Assembly: GCA_028278625.1 (NCBI GenBank) | Contig: JANQDY010000014.1 | Location: 1 to 39,342 of the forward strand | Length of the DNA: 39,342 nucleotides | Source of the DNA: Thermodesulfobacteriota bacterium | GTDB taxonomy: Bacteria > Desulfobacterota > DSM-4660 > Desulfatiglandales > Desulfatiglandaceae | Direction of reading: 5' to 3' | In this document: positions 7,175 to 15,166 of the stretch, one piece after another | Numbering within the stretch: the stretch's first letter is position 1 | Layout: every line of letters begins with the position of its first letter | The notes under the pieces: model-generated | Told to the model about the DNA's origin: nothing | The model's input: only the letters and a program-made list of their open reading frames with translations | Databases searched by the model: none | Position numbers and translations under genes: made by a program

Positions 7175-8614
7175 ATGTATCCCCGCATTGTTATCGCGGC
7201 CCTTAAAGGCGGTTCCGGAAAGACCATTTTGTCCCTGGGTTTGACGGCCGTCTGGCGGGAAAGAGGCTTTAAAGTGGCACCCTTCAAAAAGGGGCCGGAT
7301 TTTATCGACGCCGGATGGCTCTCCATGGCTGCGGGAGCCCCCTGCCATAACCTGGACCCGTTCCTGATGAACGATGAACAGATCCTCCATTCGTTTCTGA
7401 GCCATTCCGGCCAAAAAGGGGTGGCGGTTATCGAGGGGAACCGAGGGCTTTTTGACGGCCTTGACGTTGAGGGTTGTTGCAGTACTGCTGAGCTGGGAAG
7501 ACTTTTAAAAGCGCCGGTGCTCATTGTCCTGGATGTCACGATGACCACCCGTACCATGGCGGCCATTGTTCGCGGTTGTCAGGTGTTTGACCCTGGCCTC
7601 AATATCGCGGGCATCATTTTAAATCGCGTGGCCGGAGCAAGACAAAGAAAGCTCATTACAGAGGCCATCTGGAAATATTGCGGCATACCGGTGGTGGGAT
7701 CGGTTCCGAAATTGAGGGAAAACCCCTTTCCGGAAAGGCACATGGGATTGGTCCCGCACCAGGAGCGGGATCGGGCAAAAAGAGCCATATCATGGGCCAG
7801 GGAGATTGTGGAAAAACATCTCGATCTTGACCGCATTTTGAAGATCGCTTCTCAGGTCCCGCACCTGAATCGGGTAAATGGGGATCGAATAGACCGGGAT
7901 CCAATCGACGGAACCGGCGGCACCCGAACCGCCGATACAGCATCCGGGCCGCGGATCGGTTTCATCAGGGATCAGTCCCTCTGGTTCTATTATCCTGAGA
8001 ATTTCAACGAACTTGAAAAGCGGGGCGCCGTGTTAATTGAAATAGACGCCATTTCTTCCAAAACCCTGCCGGACCTGGACGCACTCTATATTGGCGGCGG
8101 ATTCCCCGAAACTCAGGCACAACATCTTGCCGATAACAGGATATTTCGAAACGCCTTGAAACAGGCAATCGAAAACGGTCTCCCCGTCTATGCGGAGTGT
8201 GGCGGACTCATTTATCTTGGGAGCAACATTCAACTGCCGAATAAGAACTTCCCCATGGTGGGAGCCCTTCCCTTGGATTTCGTTTTTCAGAAAAAACCCC
8301 AGGGGCACGGATATACCATTCTTGAAACCTGTGGCAGGAATCCCTACTACCCGGTGGGGAAAGTCCTGCGAGGGCACGAGTTTCACTATTCCAGAGCCGT
8401 TTTGACAGTGCCCCACGACACGGTCCATTTTGCTTTTAAGGTGCAGCGGGGCCACGGGATTGAGAGCGGAAAAGACGGTATCTGCATGAAGAATGTCCTG
8501 GGAACCTACACCCATGTGCATGCGGCCGGCGACCGGGATTGGGCAACCGGGCTCATTGCCGCAGCCATCCGTTTTCAGCGGAAAAAAAGAGCCGAAAACC
8601 CCGAGGAAGTCTGA
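7175..8614 (+). CDS. cbiA: CbiA/DsrN-type glutamine-dependent siroheme or cobyrinate amidase
   Basis: A 479-residue protein of the cobyrinate a,c-diamide synthase family. The N-terminal ATP-binding domain has a deviant P-loop, KGGSGKT (residues 11-17). The C-terminal class I glutamine amidotransferase domain shows GGGFPE, the catalytic Cys342 in YAECGG and His447 in GTYTHVH. CbiA amidates tetrapyrrole carboxylates with glutamine and ATP. No other cobalamin gene is nearby, and the gene sits between dsrABD and dsrC. In sulfur oxidisers the homologue DsrN is thought to make the siro(heme)amide of sulfite reductase, so I infer that role here rather than B12 synthesis. The start is supported by the P-loop position; the ribosome site (TAGGA, 12 bases upstream) is weak. 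Confidence 0.9.
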   Translation: MYPRIVIAALKGGSGKTILSLGLTAVWRERGFKVAPFKKGPDFIDAGWLSMAAGAPCHNLDPFLMNDEQILHSFLSHSGQKGVAVIEGNRGLFDGLDVEGCCSTAELGRLLKAPVLIVLDVTMTTRTMAAIVRGCQVFDPGLNIAGIILNRVAGARQRKLITEAIWKYCGIPVVGSVPKLRENPFPERHMGLVPHQERDRAKRAISWAREIVEKHLDLDRILKIASQVPHLNRVNGDRIDRDPIDGTGGTRTADTASGPRIGFIRDQSLWFYYPENFNELEKRGAVLIEIDAISSKTLPDLDALYIGGGFPETQAQHLADNRIFRNALKQAIENGLPVYAECGGLIYLGSNIQLPNKNFPMVGALPLDFVFQKKPQGHGYTILETCGRNPYYPVGKVLRGHEFHYSRAVLTVPHDTVHFAFKVQRGHGIESGKDGICMKNVLGTYTHVHAAGDRDWATGLIAAAIRFQRKKRAENPEEV

Positions 8615-8623
8615 AAAGAACAT

Positions 8624-8652
8624 TTGACAATTGAAAAAACGGGAATTATACT
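8624..8652 (+). promoter_or_regulatory. Near-consensus promoter of dsrC
   Basis: TTGACA (8624-8629), exactly 17 bases, then TATACT (8647-8652): 11 of 12 matches to the sigma-70 consensus. It begins 10 bases after the cbiA stop and would give dsrC a leader of about 85 bases. DsrC is known as one of the most abundant proteins of sulfate reducers, which fits. Confidence 0.85.
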
Positions 8653-8743
8653 TACATGATTATGCGTGGTATTCGCTGAAAGAATATTCAAGCGTTGCTT
8701 CTTATTTAAGGCATTTTTTTATCAAAGGGAGGTTAATTTAGGT

Positions 8744-9061
8744 ATGGCAACAGTAGAATTTGAAGGAACATCCTACAATGTTGACGAAGATGGATTCATC
8801 GATGATTTCGCCAATTGGGACGAAGGATGGATGCGATATGTGAAGTCAACTGAGGGCATCGAAGAACTGACGGATGAGCACAAAAAGGTCGTTGAAGTGC
8901 TTCAAGAGTACTACAGGAAAAACGGCATCGCCCCCATGGTCAGGATTCTTTCCAAAGTCACCGGTTACAAACTGAAGTATATCTACGAACTGTTTCCATC
9001 AGGACCCGGCAAAGGCGCCTGTAAAATGGCTGGACTGCCCAAACCGACCGGTTGCGTTTAA
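8744..9061 (+). CDS. dsrC: Sulfur-carrier protein DsrC (TusE family)
   Basis: DsrC, 105 residues, is the protein co-substrate of DsrAB: it leaves the enzyme as a trisulfide and links sulfite reduction to the membrane DsrMKJOP complex. The flexible C-terminal arm is intact, with both redox cysteines in ACKMAGLPKPTGCV, Cys93 and the penultimate Cys104, separated by ten residues. That marks a true DsrC rather than a TusE- or RspA-like relative with one or no cysteine. The start is the ATG at 8744 after AAAGGGAGG; a longer in-frame extension to 8666 would run into the promoter leader and lacks a ribosome site. It has its own promoter and is followed by a strong terminator, so it is probably monocistronic. 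Confidence 0.97.
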   Translation: MATVEFEGTSYNVDEDGFIDDFANWDEGWMRYVKSTEGIEELTDEHKKVVEVLQEYYRKNGIAPMVRILSKVTGYKLKYIYELFPSGPGKGACKMAGLPKPTGCV

Positions 9062-9119
9062 TTCCCTAACGAGTACCAAAGTAACCAGCGCAATTCCAGG
9101 AATCAGACAGCACCAACCC

Positions 9120-9166
9120 AAAAAGGCACAAGAAAGCGGCAATGCCGTTTCCTCGTGCCTTTTTTT
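9120..9166. terminator. Bidirectional terminator between dsrC and the hydrolase gene
   Basis: A long stem, aaaaaggcac (9120-9129) with gtgcctttttt (9155-9165), continues inward with mismatches to cggc-aat-gccg. Seven Ts follow on the plus strand and five on the minus strand, so it can end both dsrC and the convergent branched-chain amino acid operon. Confidence 0.88.
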
Positions 9167-9173
9167 GTACCTT

Positions 9174-9980
9174 TCATGAATAGAGTTCCGGGCGCCTTTG
9201 GGGAAGGAAATATTTCATCCGGTGCCCGCGAAAGCTCCAGAGATCATCTTTTTTCAGTTCAGCCACCAGGATTTTTTCGGTCTCACCCCGGAATCCTTTC
9301 ATCAATCGACCGTCGGGCCCCAGCAACAGCGCGGCCCCTGGAAAGGAAAGGCCCGCACCGTTTTCACCCACCGGATTACAGGCCCCCACGAAGACGCCGT
9401 TGTCAAAGGCCCGGGCGGGGAGATGGCGCATCCAGCTTTCAAGTTTTTCCGAAGGGTTACCTCTGGGCGACGCGTGAGGAATCAACAGCAGATCCGCACC
9501 CGAAAGCGCCATCTTCGTGCTGATCTCCGGAAAATGCGCTTCGTAGCACAGCTGGAGACCGAAACACCAATCACCATGGACGAATACACCGAGTGTTTCT
9601 CCGGCCTCGTAAGTCTCGCGTTCCGAAGGTGACAGATGTGTTTTGCGATATCTGCCCATGAGACCCTCCGGCCCCGCTATGAGGTGAGTAATATACGGTT
9701 TAGGGCCGCCGGCATTTTCAATTAGGCCCACCATCAAAACCGTTTTCAGGTCCCGGCCCATATGAATCAAATGGTCTGTTATATGGACGGTCTTTCGGGC
9801 ACTGCAGTATTTACCGGGATCCTTAAGTGCGTATCCGGTGGCAGCCAACTCCGGGAAGCACACCAATTGAGCGCCTTCCCCGGCCGCTCTCTCGGCAAGT
9901 CGCCGGATCCGCTCCAGGTTACCGTCAATATCCCCCAGAGCGGACCGCGAGCAGACGATGGCCACGGTGAGATCGGTCAT
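9174..9980 (-). CDS. Carbon-nitrogen hydrolase (nitrilase superfamily)
   Basis: A 268-residue protein with the Glu-Lys-Cys triad of the nitrilase superfamily: Glu in CFPELAATG near residue 45, Lys in RYRKTHLSPSE near 115, and Cys in LQLCYEAHFPE near 145. Such enzymes hydrolyse amides or nitriles in the cytosol; which one cannot be told here. The ATG at 9980 overlaps the ilvC stop in the form ATGA, so it is translationally coupled as the last gene of the operon. An upstream extension inside ilvC is therefore rejected. It ends just before the terminator at 9120-9166. A link to branched-chain amino acid metabolism is suggested only by position. Confidence 0.85.
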   Translation of the reverse strand: MTDLTVAIVCSRSALGDIDGNLERIRRLAERAAGEGAQLVCFPELAATGYALKDPGKYCSARKTVHITDHLIHMGRDLKTVLMVGLIENAGGPKPYITHLIAGPEGLMGRYRKTHLSPSERETYEAGETLGVFVHGDWCFGLQLCYEAHFPEISTKMALSGADLLLIPHASPRGNPSEKLESWMRHLPARAFDNGVFVGACNPVGENGAGLSFPGAALLLGPDGRLMKGFRGETEKILVAELKKDDLWSFRGHRMKYFLPQRRPELYS

Positions 9981-11029
9981 ATGTTGCGGTTTTCCGGTCT
10001 CAGTGCACGCACCGCTTTGCCGGCCCGCCACATTTCCGAGTCCCTGATTTCAGCCAGTTCCTGATCAAGCCTTTCACGATAATCATCACGGCTGTTGGCA
10101 TTAAGGACGATCTCCGCTTCCCTTCCGGATTTCACGCTTTTGTAGAGTTCATCAAATACGGGGGCCACGGCCGCCTTGAACTTTACGCTCCAGTCCAAGG
10201 CCCCTCGCTGGGCAGTGGTGCTGCAGTTTCCGAACATCCAGTCCATGCCGTTTTCCGCCACCAACCGTATGAGGCTTTGGGTCAGTTCTTCAACGGTCTC
10301 ATTAAAGGCCTCGCTGGGGCTGTGGCCGTTCTTGCGCAGAATCTCATACTGGGCTTCCATGACGCCGGCGAGACACCCCATTAAAACGCCCCGCTCCCCT
10401 GTCAAATCACTGAAAACCTCTTTTTCAAAGGTTGTGGGGAAGAGATATCCGGAACCGATGGCCACGCCGAGAGCAAGGGTGCGCTCAAGTGCCCGGCCCG
10501 TATAATCCTGAAAAACAGCGTAGCTGGAGTTGATGCCGCTTCCCGCCAGAAAATTCCTTCGAACGGTTTTTCCGGAACCCTTTGGCGCCACCAGTATGAC
10601 ATCCACATCTTCAGGGGGAACGATCCCCGTCTGATCCTTGTAAGTGATGGCAAAACCATGTGAAAAATAGAGGGCATCCCCTGGATTCAAGCATTCCTTC
10701 ACCACCGGCCATGTGGCAACCTGTCCGGCATCACTGATCAGATATTGAATCACGGTTGCCCGCTCGGCCGCTTCTTTCAATGAAAAAAGGGTTTGCCCGG
10801 GCACAAAGCCATCCTCCACAGCACGGTTCCATGATGCGCTCCCTTCACGCTGCCCAACGATGACCCGAATACCGTTATCCTGCATATTGAGGGCCTGGCC
10901 CGGTCCCTGAACACCGTAACCCAGTACCGCAACGGTTTCATTTTCAAGGACCTTCTGCGCTTTTTCAAGGCTGAATTCCTCTGAAGTAATCACCTCTTCA
11001 ACCACACCACCAAAATCGATCTTCGCCAT
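9977..11029 (-). CDS. ilvC: Ketol-acid reductoisomerase
   Basis: IlvC, 350 residues, converts acetolactate and acetohydroxybutyrate to the dihydroxy acids of valine/leucine and isoleucine synthesis using NAD(P)H and magnesium. The Rossmann motif appears as LGYGVQGPGQALN near residue 37 and the metal-binding block as SDLTGERGVLMG near 200. The stretches SHGFAITYKDQTGIVPPEDV and HSPSEAFNETVEELTQSL, and the end KAVRALRPEN, resemble the form found in Bacteroidetes and in fungal mitochondria rather than the roughly 330-residue form of most bacteria. It starts 9 bases after ilvN and overlaps the hydrolase gene by 4 bases. Confidence 0.96.
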   Translation of the reverse strand: MAKIDFGGVVEEVITSEEFSLEKAQKVLENETVAVLGYGVQGPGQALNMQDNGIRVIVGQREGSASWNRAVEDGFVPGQTLFSLKEAAERATVIQYLISDAGQVATWPVVKECLNPGDALYFSHGFAITYKDQTGIVPPEDVDVILVAPKGSGKTVRRNFLAGSGINSSYAVFQDYTGRALERTLALGVAIGSGYLFPTTFEKEVFSDLTGERGVLMGCLAGVMEAQYEILRKNGHSPSEAFNETVEELTQSLIRLVAENGMDWMFGNCSTTAQRGALDWSVKFKAAVAPVFDELYKSVKSGREAEIVLNANSRDDYRERLDQELAEIRDSEMWRAGKAVRALRPENRNI

Positions 11030-11038
11030 TTCATCTCC

Positions 11039-11539
11039 TTATCTTCTCTTTTCACGGGGGAGTGCGATGGTCCCCGTCCGCGCAATTTCCTTAATACCCA
11101 TGGGCTTTAAAAGCCCCATAATCGCATCCATCTTATCCAGATCCCCGGTGACTTCCAGGGTATAGTATTCGGAACCCACGTCCACCACCCTTCCCCTGAA
11201 AATATCGGTGATTCGAAGGATTTCCGCCCGATGCTCCGGCTTGGCCCTGACTTTGATCAGGGCCAGATCCCTTTGCACAAAGGGCGTGTCCGTAAAATCC
11301 ACCACCTTAATGACATTGATCAGCTTATTCAGCTGCTTTTTGATTTGTTCAATGACACCCATGTCGCCACATGTCACCAGGGTAATCCTGGAAACTTCGG
11401 CGTCGGCGGTTTCGGCGACACACAAGCTTTCAATATTGAACCCCCTGCCGCTGAAAAGGCCCACGATCCGGGAAAGGACGCCCGGTCGATTTTCCACCAT
11501 GAGCGACAGGATGTGTTTTTCTCCATTTCTCTGATTCAT
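11039..11539 (-). CDS. ilvN: Acetolactate synthase small (regulatory) subunit
   Basis: A 166-residue regulatory subunit that gives acetolactate synthase its valine feedback control. An ACT domain is at the N terminus (HILSLMVENRPGVLSRIVGLF, residues about 9-29, then GRGFNIESL), followed by the family C-terminal domain. This is the usual length for the long IlvN/IlvH type. The ATG at 11539 follows AGGAG at five bases. A start at 11575 would add 12 residues unlike the family and lacks a ribosome site. It lies between ilvB and ilvC with gaps of 43 and 9 bases. Confidence 0.95.
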   Translation of the reverse strand: MNQRNGEKHILSLMVENRPGVLSRIVGLFSGRGFNIESLCVAETADAEVSRITLVTCGDMGVIEQIKKQLNKLINVIKVVDFTDTPFVQRDLALIKVRAKPEHRAEILRITDIFRGRVVDVGSEYYTLEVTGDLDKMDAIMGLLKPMGIKEIARTGTIALPREKRR

Positions 11540-11582
11540 GAATTCTCCTAAAGATACACCCAACGGGCCGTACAATATGGTT

Positions 11583-13268
11583 TTATACCAGCAGCATTTC
11601 AGTAATGGGTGCGCCCGCAGGCACCATTGGGTACACGTTCTCCTCTTTTTCCACCTTGAATTCCATCATCACCGTACCGCCGGTGGAAAGACCCTCACGC
11701 AGCACCGGCTCGACCTCTTCCGGAGTAACGGCGCGCAACCCAAGGGCCCCGTATGCTTCAGCCAGTTTCAAAAAATCCGGGGCGAATTCCATGCAGGTCC
11801 CCGCGTAACACCTGTCATAGAAAAGCTCCTGCCACTGTCTTACCATCCCCAGATACCCGTTGTTCAGGATCACGATTTTAACGGGCAATGAATACTGCAT
11901 GGCGGTTGCCAGTTCCTGAATGTTCATCTGAATACTACCGTCACCCGCCACATCGATGACCAGGCTGTCCGGACAAGCGATCTGGGCGCCGATGGCCGCG
12001 GGAAGGCCGAACCCCATGCATCCCAGTCCTCCTGAGGTGATAAAGCAGTTGGGCCGGTTAAAATGATAGTACTGGGCGGTCCACATCTGGTTCTGCCCCA
12101 CTTCCGTGGTAATGATCGCCTCTCCTTTGGTCAATTGATAAAGGGTTTCGATCACGTACTGGGGTTTTATAACATCCGCCTGCTGGTAATCCAGTTTTTT
12201 GGTGCTCTTCCACTCTTCTATCTGATCAAACCAGGCACTTCTGGAACCGTTGAATTCACCGTCCGTCTTGGCTTCCACCAGTTCGTTGAGCGCCATCAGC
12301 GTTTCTCTGCAATCCCCCACCACGGGGATGGTCACGGGAATGTTCTTTCGAATGCTGGTGGGATCGATATCGATGTGTACGATCTTGGCCTTGCGCGCAA
12401 ATGCGTCAATCTTGCCGGTCACCCGATCATCGAAACGAACGCCAACGGCAATCATCAAATCGCAGTTCCCGGAAGCCATGTTGGCGCGATAGGTGCCGTG
12501 CATGCCGATCATCCCCAGCCACTTGGGCGTATCCGTGGGGAAGGCGCCCAGGCCCATAAGGGTCGTTGTCACCGGAGATTCGATGGCCTCCGCGAATTTC
12601 TTCAGTTCTCCGGCGGCCTTTGAAAGAATCACACCACCGCCGGCCAGAATCAAGGGTCTTTTGGCCTTTTTGATGAGATCAATGACCTTTCCCAACTGCC
12701 GCAAATTGGGCTTGTAATTGGGCTGGTACGATTTCAGTTTGACCGGTTTCCTTTGATTGAACTCGGCCTTTAGGGACATCATGTCCTTGGGCAAATCCAC
12801 CAGCACGGGCCCCGGCCGGCCGCTTCTGGCGATATGAAACGCCTCACGAATGGTTTCGGCCAGATTTTCGATCTTTGTTATCAGATAGTTGTGTTTGGTG
12901 CAAGGGCGGGTGATCCCCACAATATCCACTTCCTGAAACGCATCGTTTCCGATCAATCCGGTAGGCACCTGCCCCGTGAACACCACAAGCGGTATCGAAT
13001 CGGCATAGGCGGCGGCGATGCCACTGACGGTATTGGTGGCCCCCGGTCCGGAGGTCACCAGGCATACACCGACGTTTCCCGATGCCCTGGCATAACCGTC
13101 GGCCGCATGAACGGCCCCCTGCTCGTGACGGACCAGGATATTCTTAAAATCGGTTTTCTCCAAGGCATCGTAGATATCGATGACTGCCGCACCGGGATAG
13201 CCGAAAATGGCATCCACTCCTTCCTCCTCCAGAACTCTCAGAAATATTTCGGTACCTGTGAGTTTAAT
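11583..13268 (-). CDS. ilvB: Acetolactate synthase large (catalytic) subunit, apparent ATT start
   Basis: A thiamine diphosphate, magnesium and FAD enzyme that makes acetolactate or acetohydroxybutyrate. Visible motifs are FGYPGAAVIDIYDAL, the catalytic Glu in VRHEQGAVHAADGYARA, and the cofactor block GDGSIQMN...NNGYLGMVRQWQ. The family N terminus MKLTGxEI aligns with IKLTGTEIF here, where the first codon is ATT at 13268, eight bases after a strong AAGGAGG. The nearest standard alternative is a TTG at 13313 with no ribosome site. I therefore place the start at the ATT, giving 561 residues. An unusual AUU start or a sequencing error would both explain it. Confidence 0.93.
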   Translation of the reverse strand: MKLTGTEIFLRVLEEEGVDAIFGYPGAAVIDIYDALEKTDFKNILVRHEQGAVHAADGYARASGNVGVCLVTSGPGATNTVSGIAAAYADSIPLVVFTGQVPTGLIGNDAFQEVDIVGITRPCTKHNYLITKIENLAETIREAFHIARSGRPGPVLVDLPKDMMSLKAEFNQRKPVKLKSYQPNYKPNLRQLGKVIDLIKKAKRPLILAGGGVILSKAAGELKKFAEAIESPVTTTLMGLGAFPTDTPKWLGMIGMHGTYRANMASGNCDLMIAVGVRFDDRVTGKIDAFARKAKIVHIDIDPTSIRKNIPVTIPVVGDCRETLMALNELVEAKTDGEFNGSRSAWFDQIEEWKSTKKLDYQQADVIKPQYVIETLYQLTKGEAIITTEVGQNQMWTAQYYHFNRPNCFITSGGLGCMGFGLPAAIGAQIACPDSLVIDVAGDGSIQMNIQELATAMQYSLPVKIVILNNGYLGMVRQWQELFYDRCYAGTCMEFAPDFLKLAEAYGALGLRAVTPEEVEPVLREGLSTGGTVMMEFKVEKEENVYPMVPAGAPITEMLLV

Positions 13269-13335
13269 CTTAATCCCCTCCTTCCAAATGAAGTCTCTGC
13301 TGACCCCATGCAATCACTTAACCGACGGGTCACTT

Positions 13336-13839
13336 TCATGCCGATTCCATGGCCTGCTGCTTTTTAATATACGGCACCAGGCCGCCGCATTTCACCATTT
13401 CACGCATAAATGACGGCAGGGGCGTGGCGCTTAATACGGTTTCCGTTTCCTCGTGATAGATGTCTCCCAAAGCCAGATCAATATGGACCAGGTGCCCATC
13501 CTCAACGATTTCCGCGACCGTGGGTGCTTCCAGAATGGGAAGACCGATATTGAATGCGTTGCGATAAAAAATCCGTGCAAAGCTCTTTGCCACAATGCAT
13601 TGGATGCCAGCGGCCTTAAGCGCAATCGGTGCATGCTCGCGGGATGATCCGCATCCGAAATTCTCGCCCGCAACGATAATCCCCTCCTCTTTTGCCTGGA
13701 CGGCAAACCCTGGCCGCATATCCGCAAAGCAGTTTTTCGCCAGCTCATTTTTGTCCGACACATTTAAGAAGCGAGCTGGGATAATGAGATCCGTGTCGAT
13801 ATGGTCACCGAATTTGAACACCTTGCCTTTGAGTTTCAT
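13336..13839 (-). CDS. leuD: 3-Isopropylmalate dehydratase small subunit
   Basis: LeuD, 167 residues, is the swivelling domain subunit that with LeuC isomerises 2- to 3-isopropylmalate; with citramalate as substrate the same pair can serve the isoleucine route. It has the family motif DTDLIIPARFL, the substrate-binding loop NFGCGSSREHAPIAL and SFARIFYRNAFNIGLP. The short length is that of the archaeal/deltaproteobacterial type that pairs with a LeuC of about 420 residues. It follows leuC after 40 bases and precedes ilvB by 67 bases. Confidence 0.96.
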   Translation of the reverse strand: MKLKGKVFKFGDHIDTDLIIPARFLNVSDKNELAKNCFADMRPGFAVQAKEEGIIVAGENFGCGSSREHAPIALKAAGIQCIVAKSFARIFYRNAFNIGLPILEAPTVAEIVEDGHLVHIDLALGDIYHEETETVLSATPLPSFMREMVKCGGLVPYIKKQQAMESA

Positions 13840-13879
13840 GTCTTCTTTTTATCCTCCAAATGTCCCTAGGACATATGAT

Positions 13880-15160
13880 TTATAATTCTTCCGGACCGGC
13901 GATCCGGCCGAACACGGCGGATGCGGCGGCAACTGCGGGACCGGCCAGGTAAACCTCGCTTTCGCTGTGCCCCATGCGGCCGATGAAATTCCTGTTCGTC
14001 GTGGAAAGGGCCCTTTCACCCTTTGCCAGAATCCCCAGATGCCCCCCCAGGCAGGGGCCGCAGCTGGGAGGCCCAATGACGGCTCCAGCGTCCATAAAAG
14101 TCTCCAGAATACCCTCTTTCATGGCTTGTCTGTAAATCATCGGGGATCCGGGTATGACGATCAACCGGACTTTTTGAGCCGCTTTCCGGCCCTTCAACAG
14201 TTGGGCAGCCATCCTCAGGTCGTCCATAAACCCATTGGTGCAGGAGCCGATAAACACCTGATCCAGGGGCACCTTATCCGCCTGGGAAATGGGCACCACA
14301 TTTTCCGGGGAGTGGGGAAAGGCCACCTGGGGTTCCACCTGATCCACATTAAACAAAATGACCTCTTCATAGGATGCGTTGGAATCGCTCTTCCAGTATA
14401 TGCCTTCTCTCTTGCTTCGCCCTTTCAGGTATGCACGCACCACATCATCCGGCTCGAATATGCCGTTTTTGGCCCCCGCCTCAACAGCCATATTGGCCAT
14501 GGTAAACCGGTCATTCATCTGAAGCTGCGCCAGGGCGGAACCGGTGAATTCCATGGTCCTGTAACGGGCTCCCTGAACCCCCATCTGACCGATGGTGAAA
14601 AGGATCAGATCTTTGCCCCCAACCCATTTTTTAAGCCTTCCCTCATAGACCAGTTTTATGGCCTCGGGAACTTTCAGCCATGTCTGGCCGGTGGCCATAA
14701 TCGCTCCCAGATCGCTGCTGCCCACCCCCGCTGAAAAAGCGCCCATGGCACCATAGGTACAGGTATGGCTGTCGGCGCCGATCACCACGTCACCCGGAAC
14801 CACAAGGCCCTTTTCCGGCAGAATGACATGGGCAATACCCGCTTCGCCCACCTTGAAATAGTGCTTTACTCCATATTGGTAAGCAAAATCTTCCATGATT
14901 TTCGCCTGCTCCGCCGATGGGATGTCTTTGTTGGGCACAAAATGATCCGGCACGAGGGCGATCTTGTCACGGTCAAATACCTGAGGCACGCCCAGCTCGT
15001 GAAAGACGTCTATGGCCAGGGGCGCGGTTATGTCATTGGCCAGCGCCATGTCGACCCGGACCTGAATCAGATCTCCTGGGGAGACCGATTCCTGTCCCGC
15101 ATGTGCTGCCAATATCTTCTCCGTAATGGTCATATCCATAATGGTTGTTACCTTATTCAT
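13880..15160 (-). CDS. leuC: 3-Isopropylmalate dehydratase large subunit
   Basis: LeuC, about 426 residues, is the aconitase-like subunit holding the catalytic [4Fe-4S] cluster. Ligand cysteines are seen in GSCTNG near residue 300 and PSCGPCLGGH near 360, and the DSHTCTYGA block near 129. The length fits the HacA-like subgroup that pairs with a short LeuD. The start is not certain: the ATG at 15160 lies seven bases past the leuA stop without a good ribosome site, while the ATG at 15139 (MDMTITEKILAAH) follows AAGG and matches family N termini better. Confidence 0.95.
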   Translation of the reverse strand: MNKVTTIMDMTITEKILAAHAGQESVSPGDLIQVRVDMALANDITAPLAIDVFHELGVPQVFDRDKIALVPDHFVPNKDIPSAEQAKIMEDFAYQYGVKHYFKVGEAGIAHVILPEKGLVVPGDVVIGADSHTCTYGAMGAFSAGVGSSDLGAIMATGQTWLKVPEAIKLVYEGRLKKWVGGKDLILFTIGQMGVQGARYRTMEFTGSALAQLQMNDRFTMANMAVEAGAKNGIFEPDDVVRAYLKGRSKREGIYWKSDSNASYEEVILFNVDQVEPQVAFPHSPENVVPISQADKVPLDQVFIGSCTNGFMDDLRMAAQLLKGRKAAQKVRLIVIPGSPMIYRQAMKEGILETFMDAGAVIGPPSCGPCLGGHLGILAKGERALSTTNRNFIGRMGHSESEVYLAGPAVAAASAVFGRIAGPEEL

Positions 15161-15166
15161 GATTTT

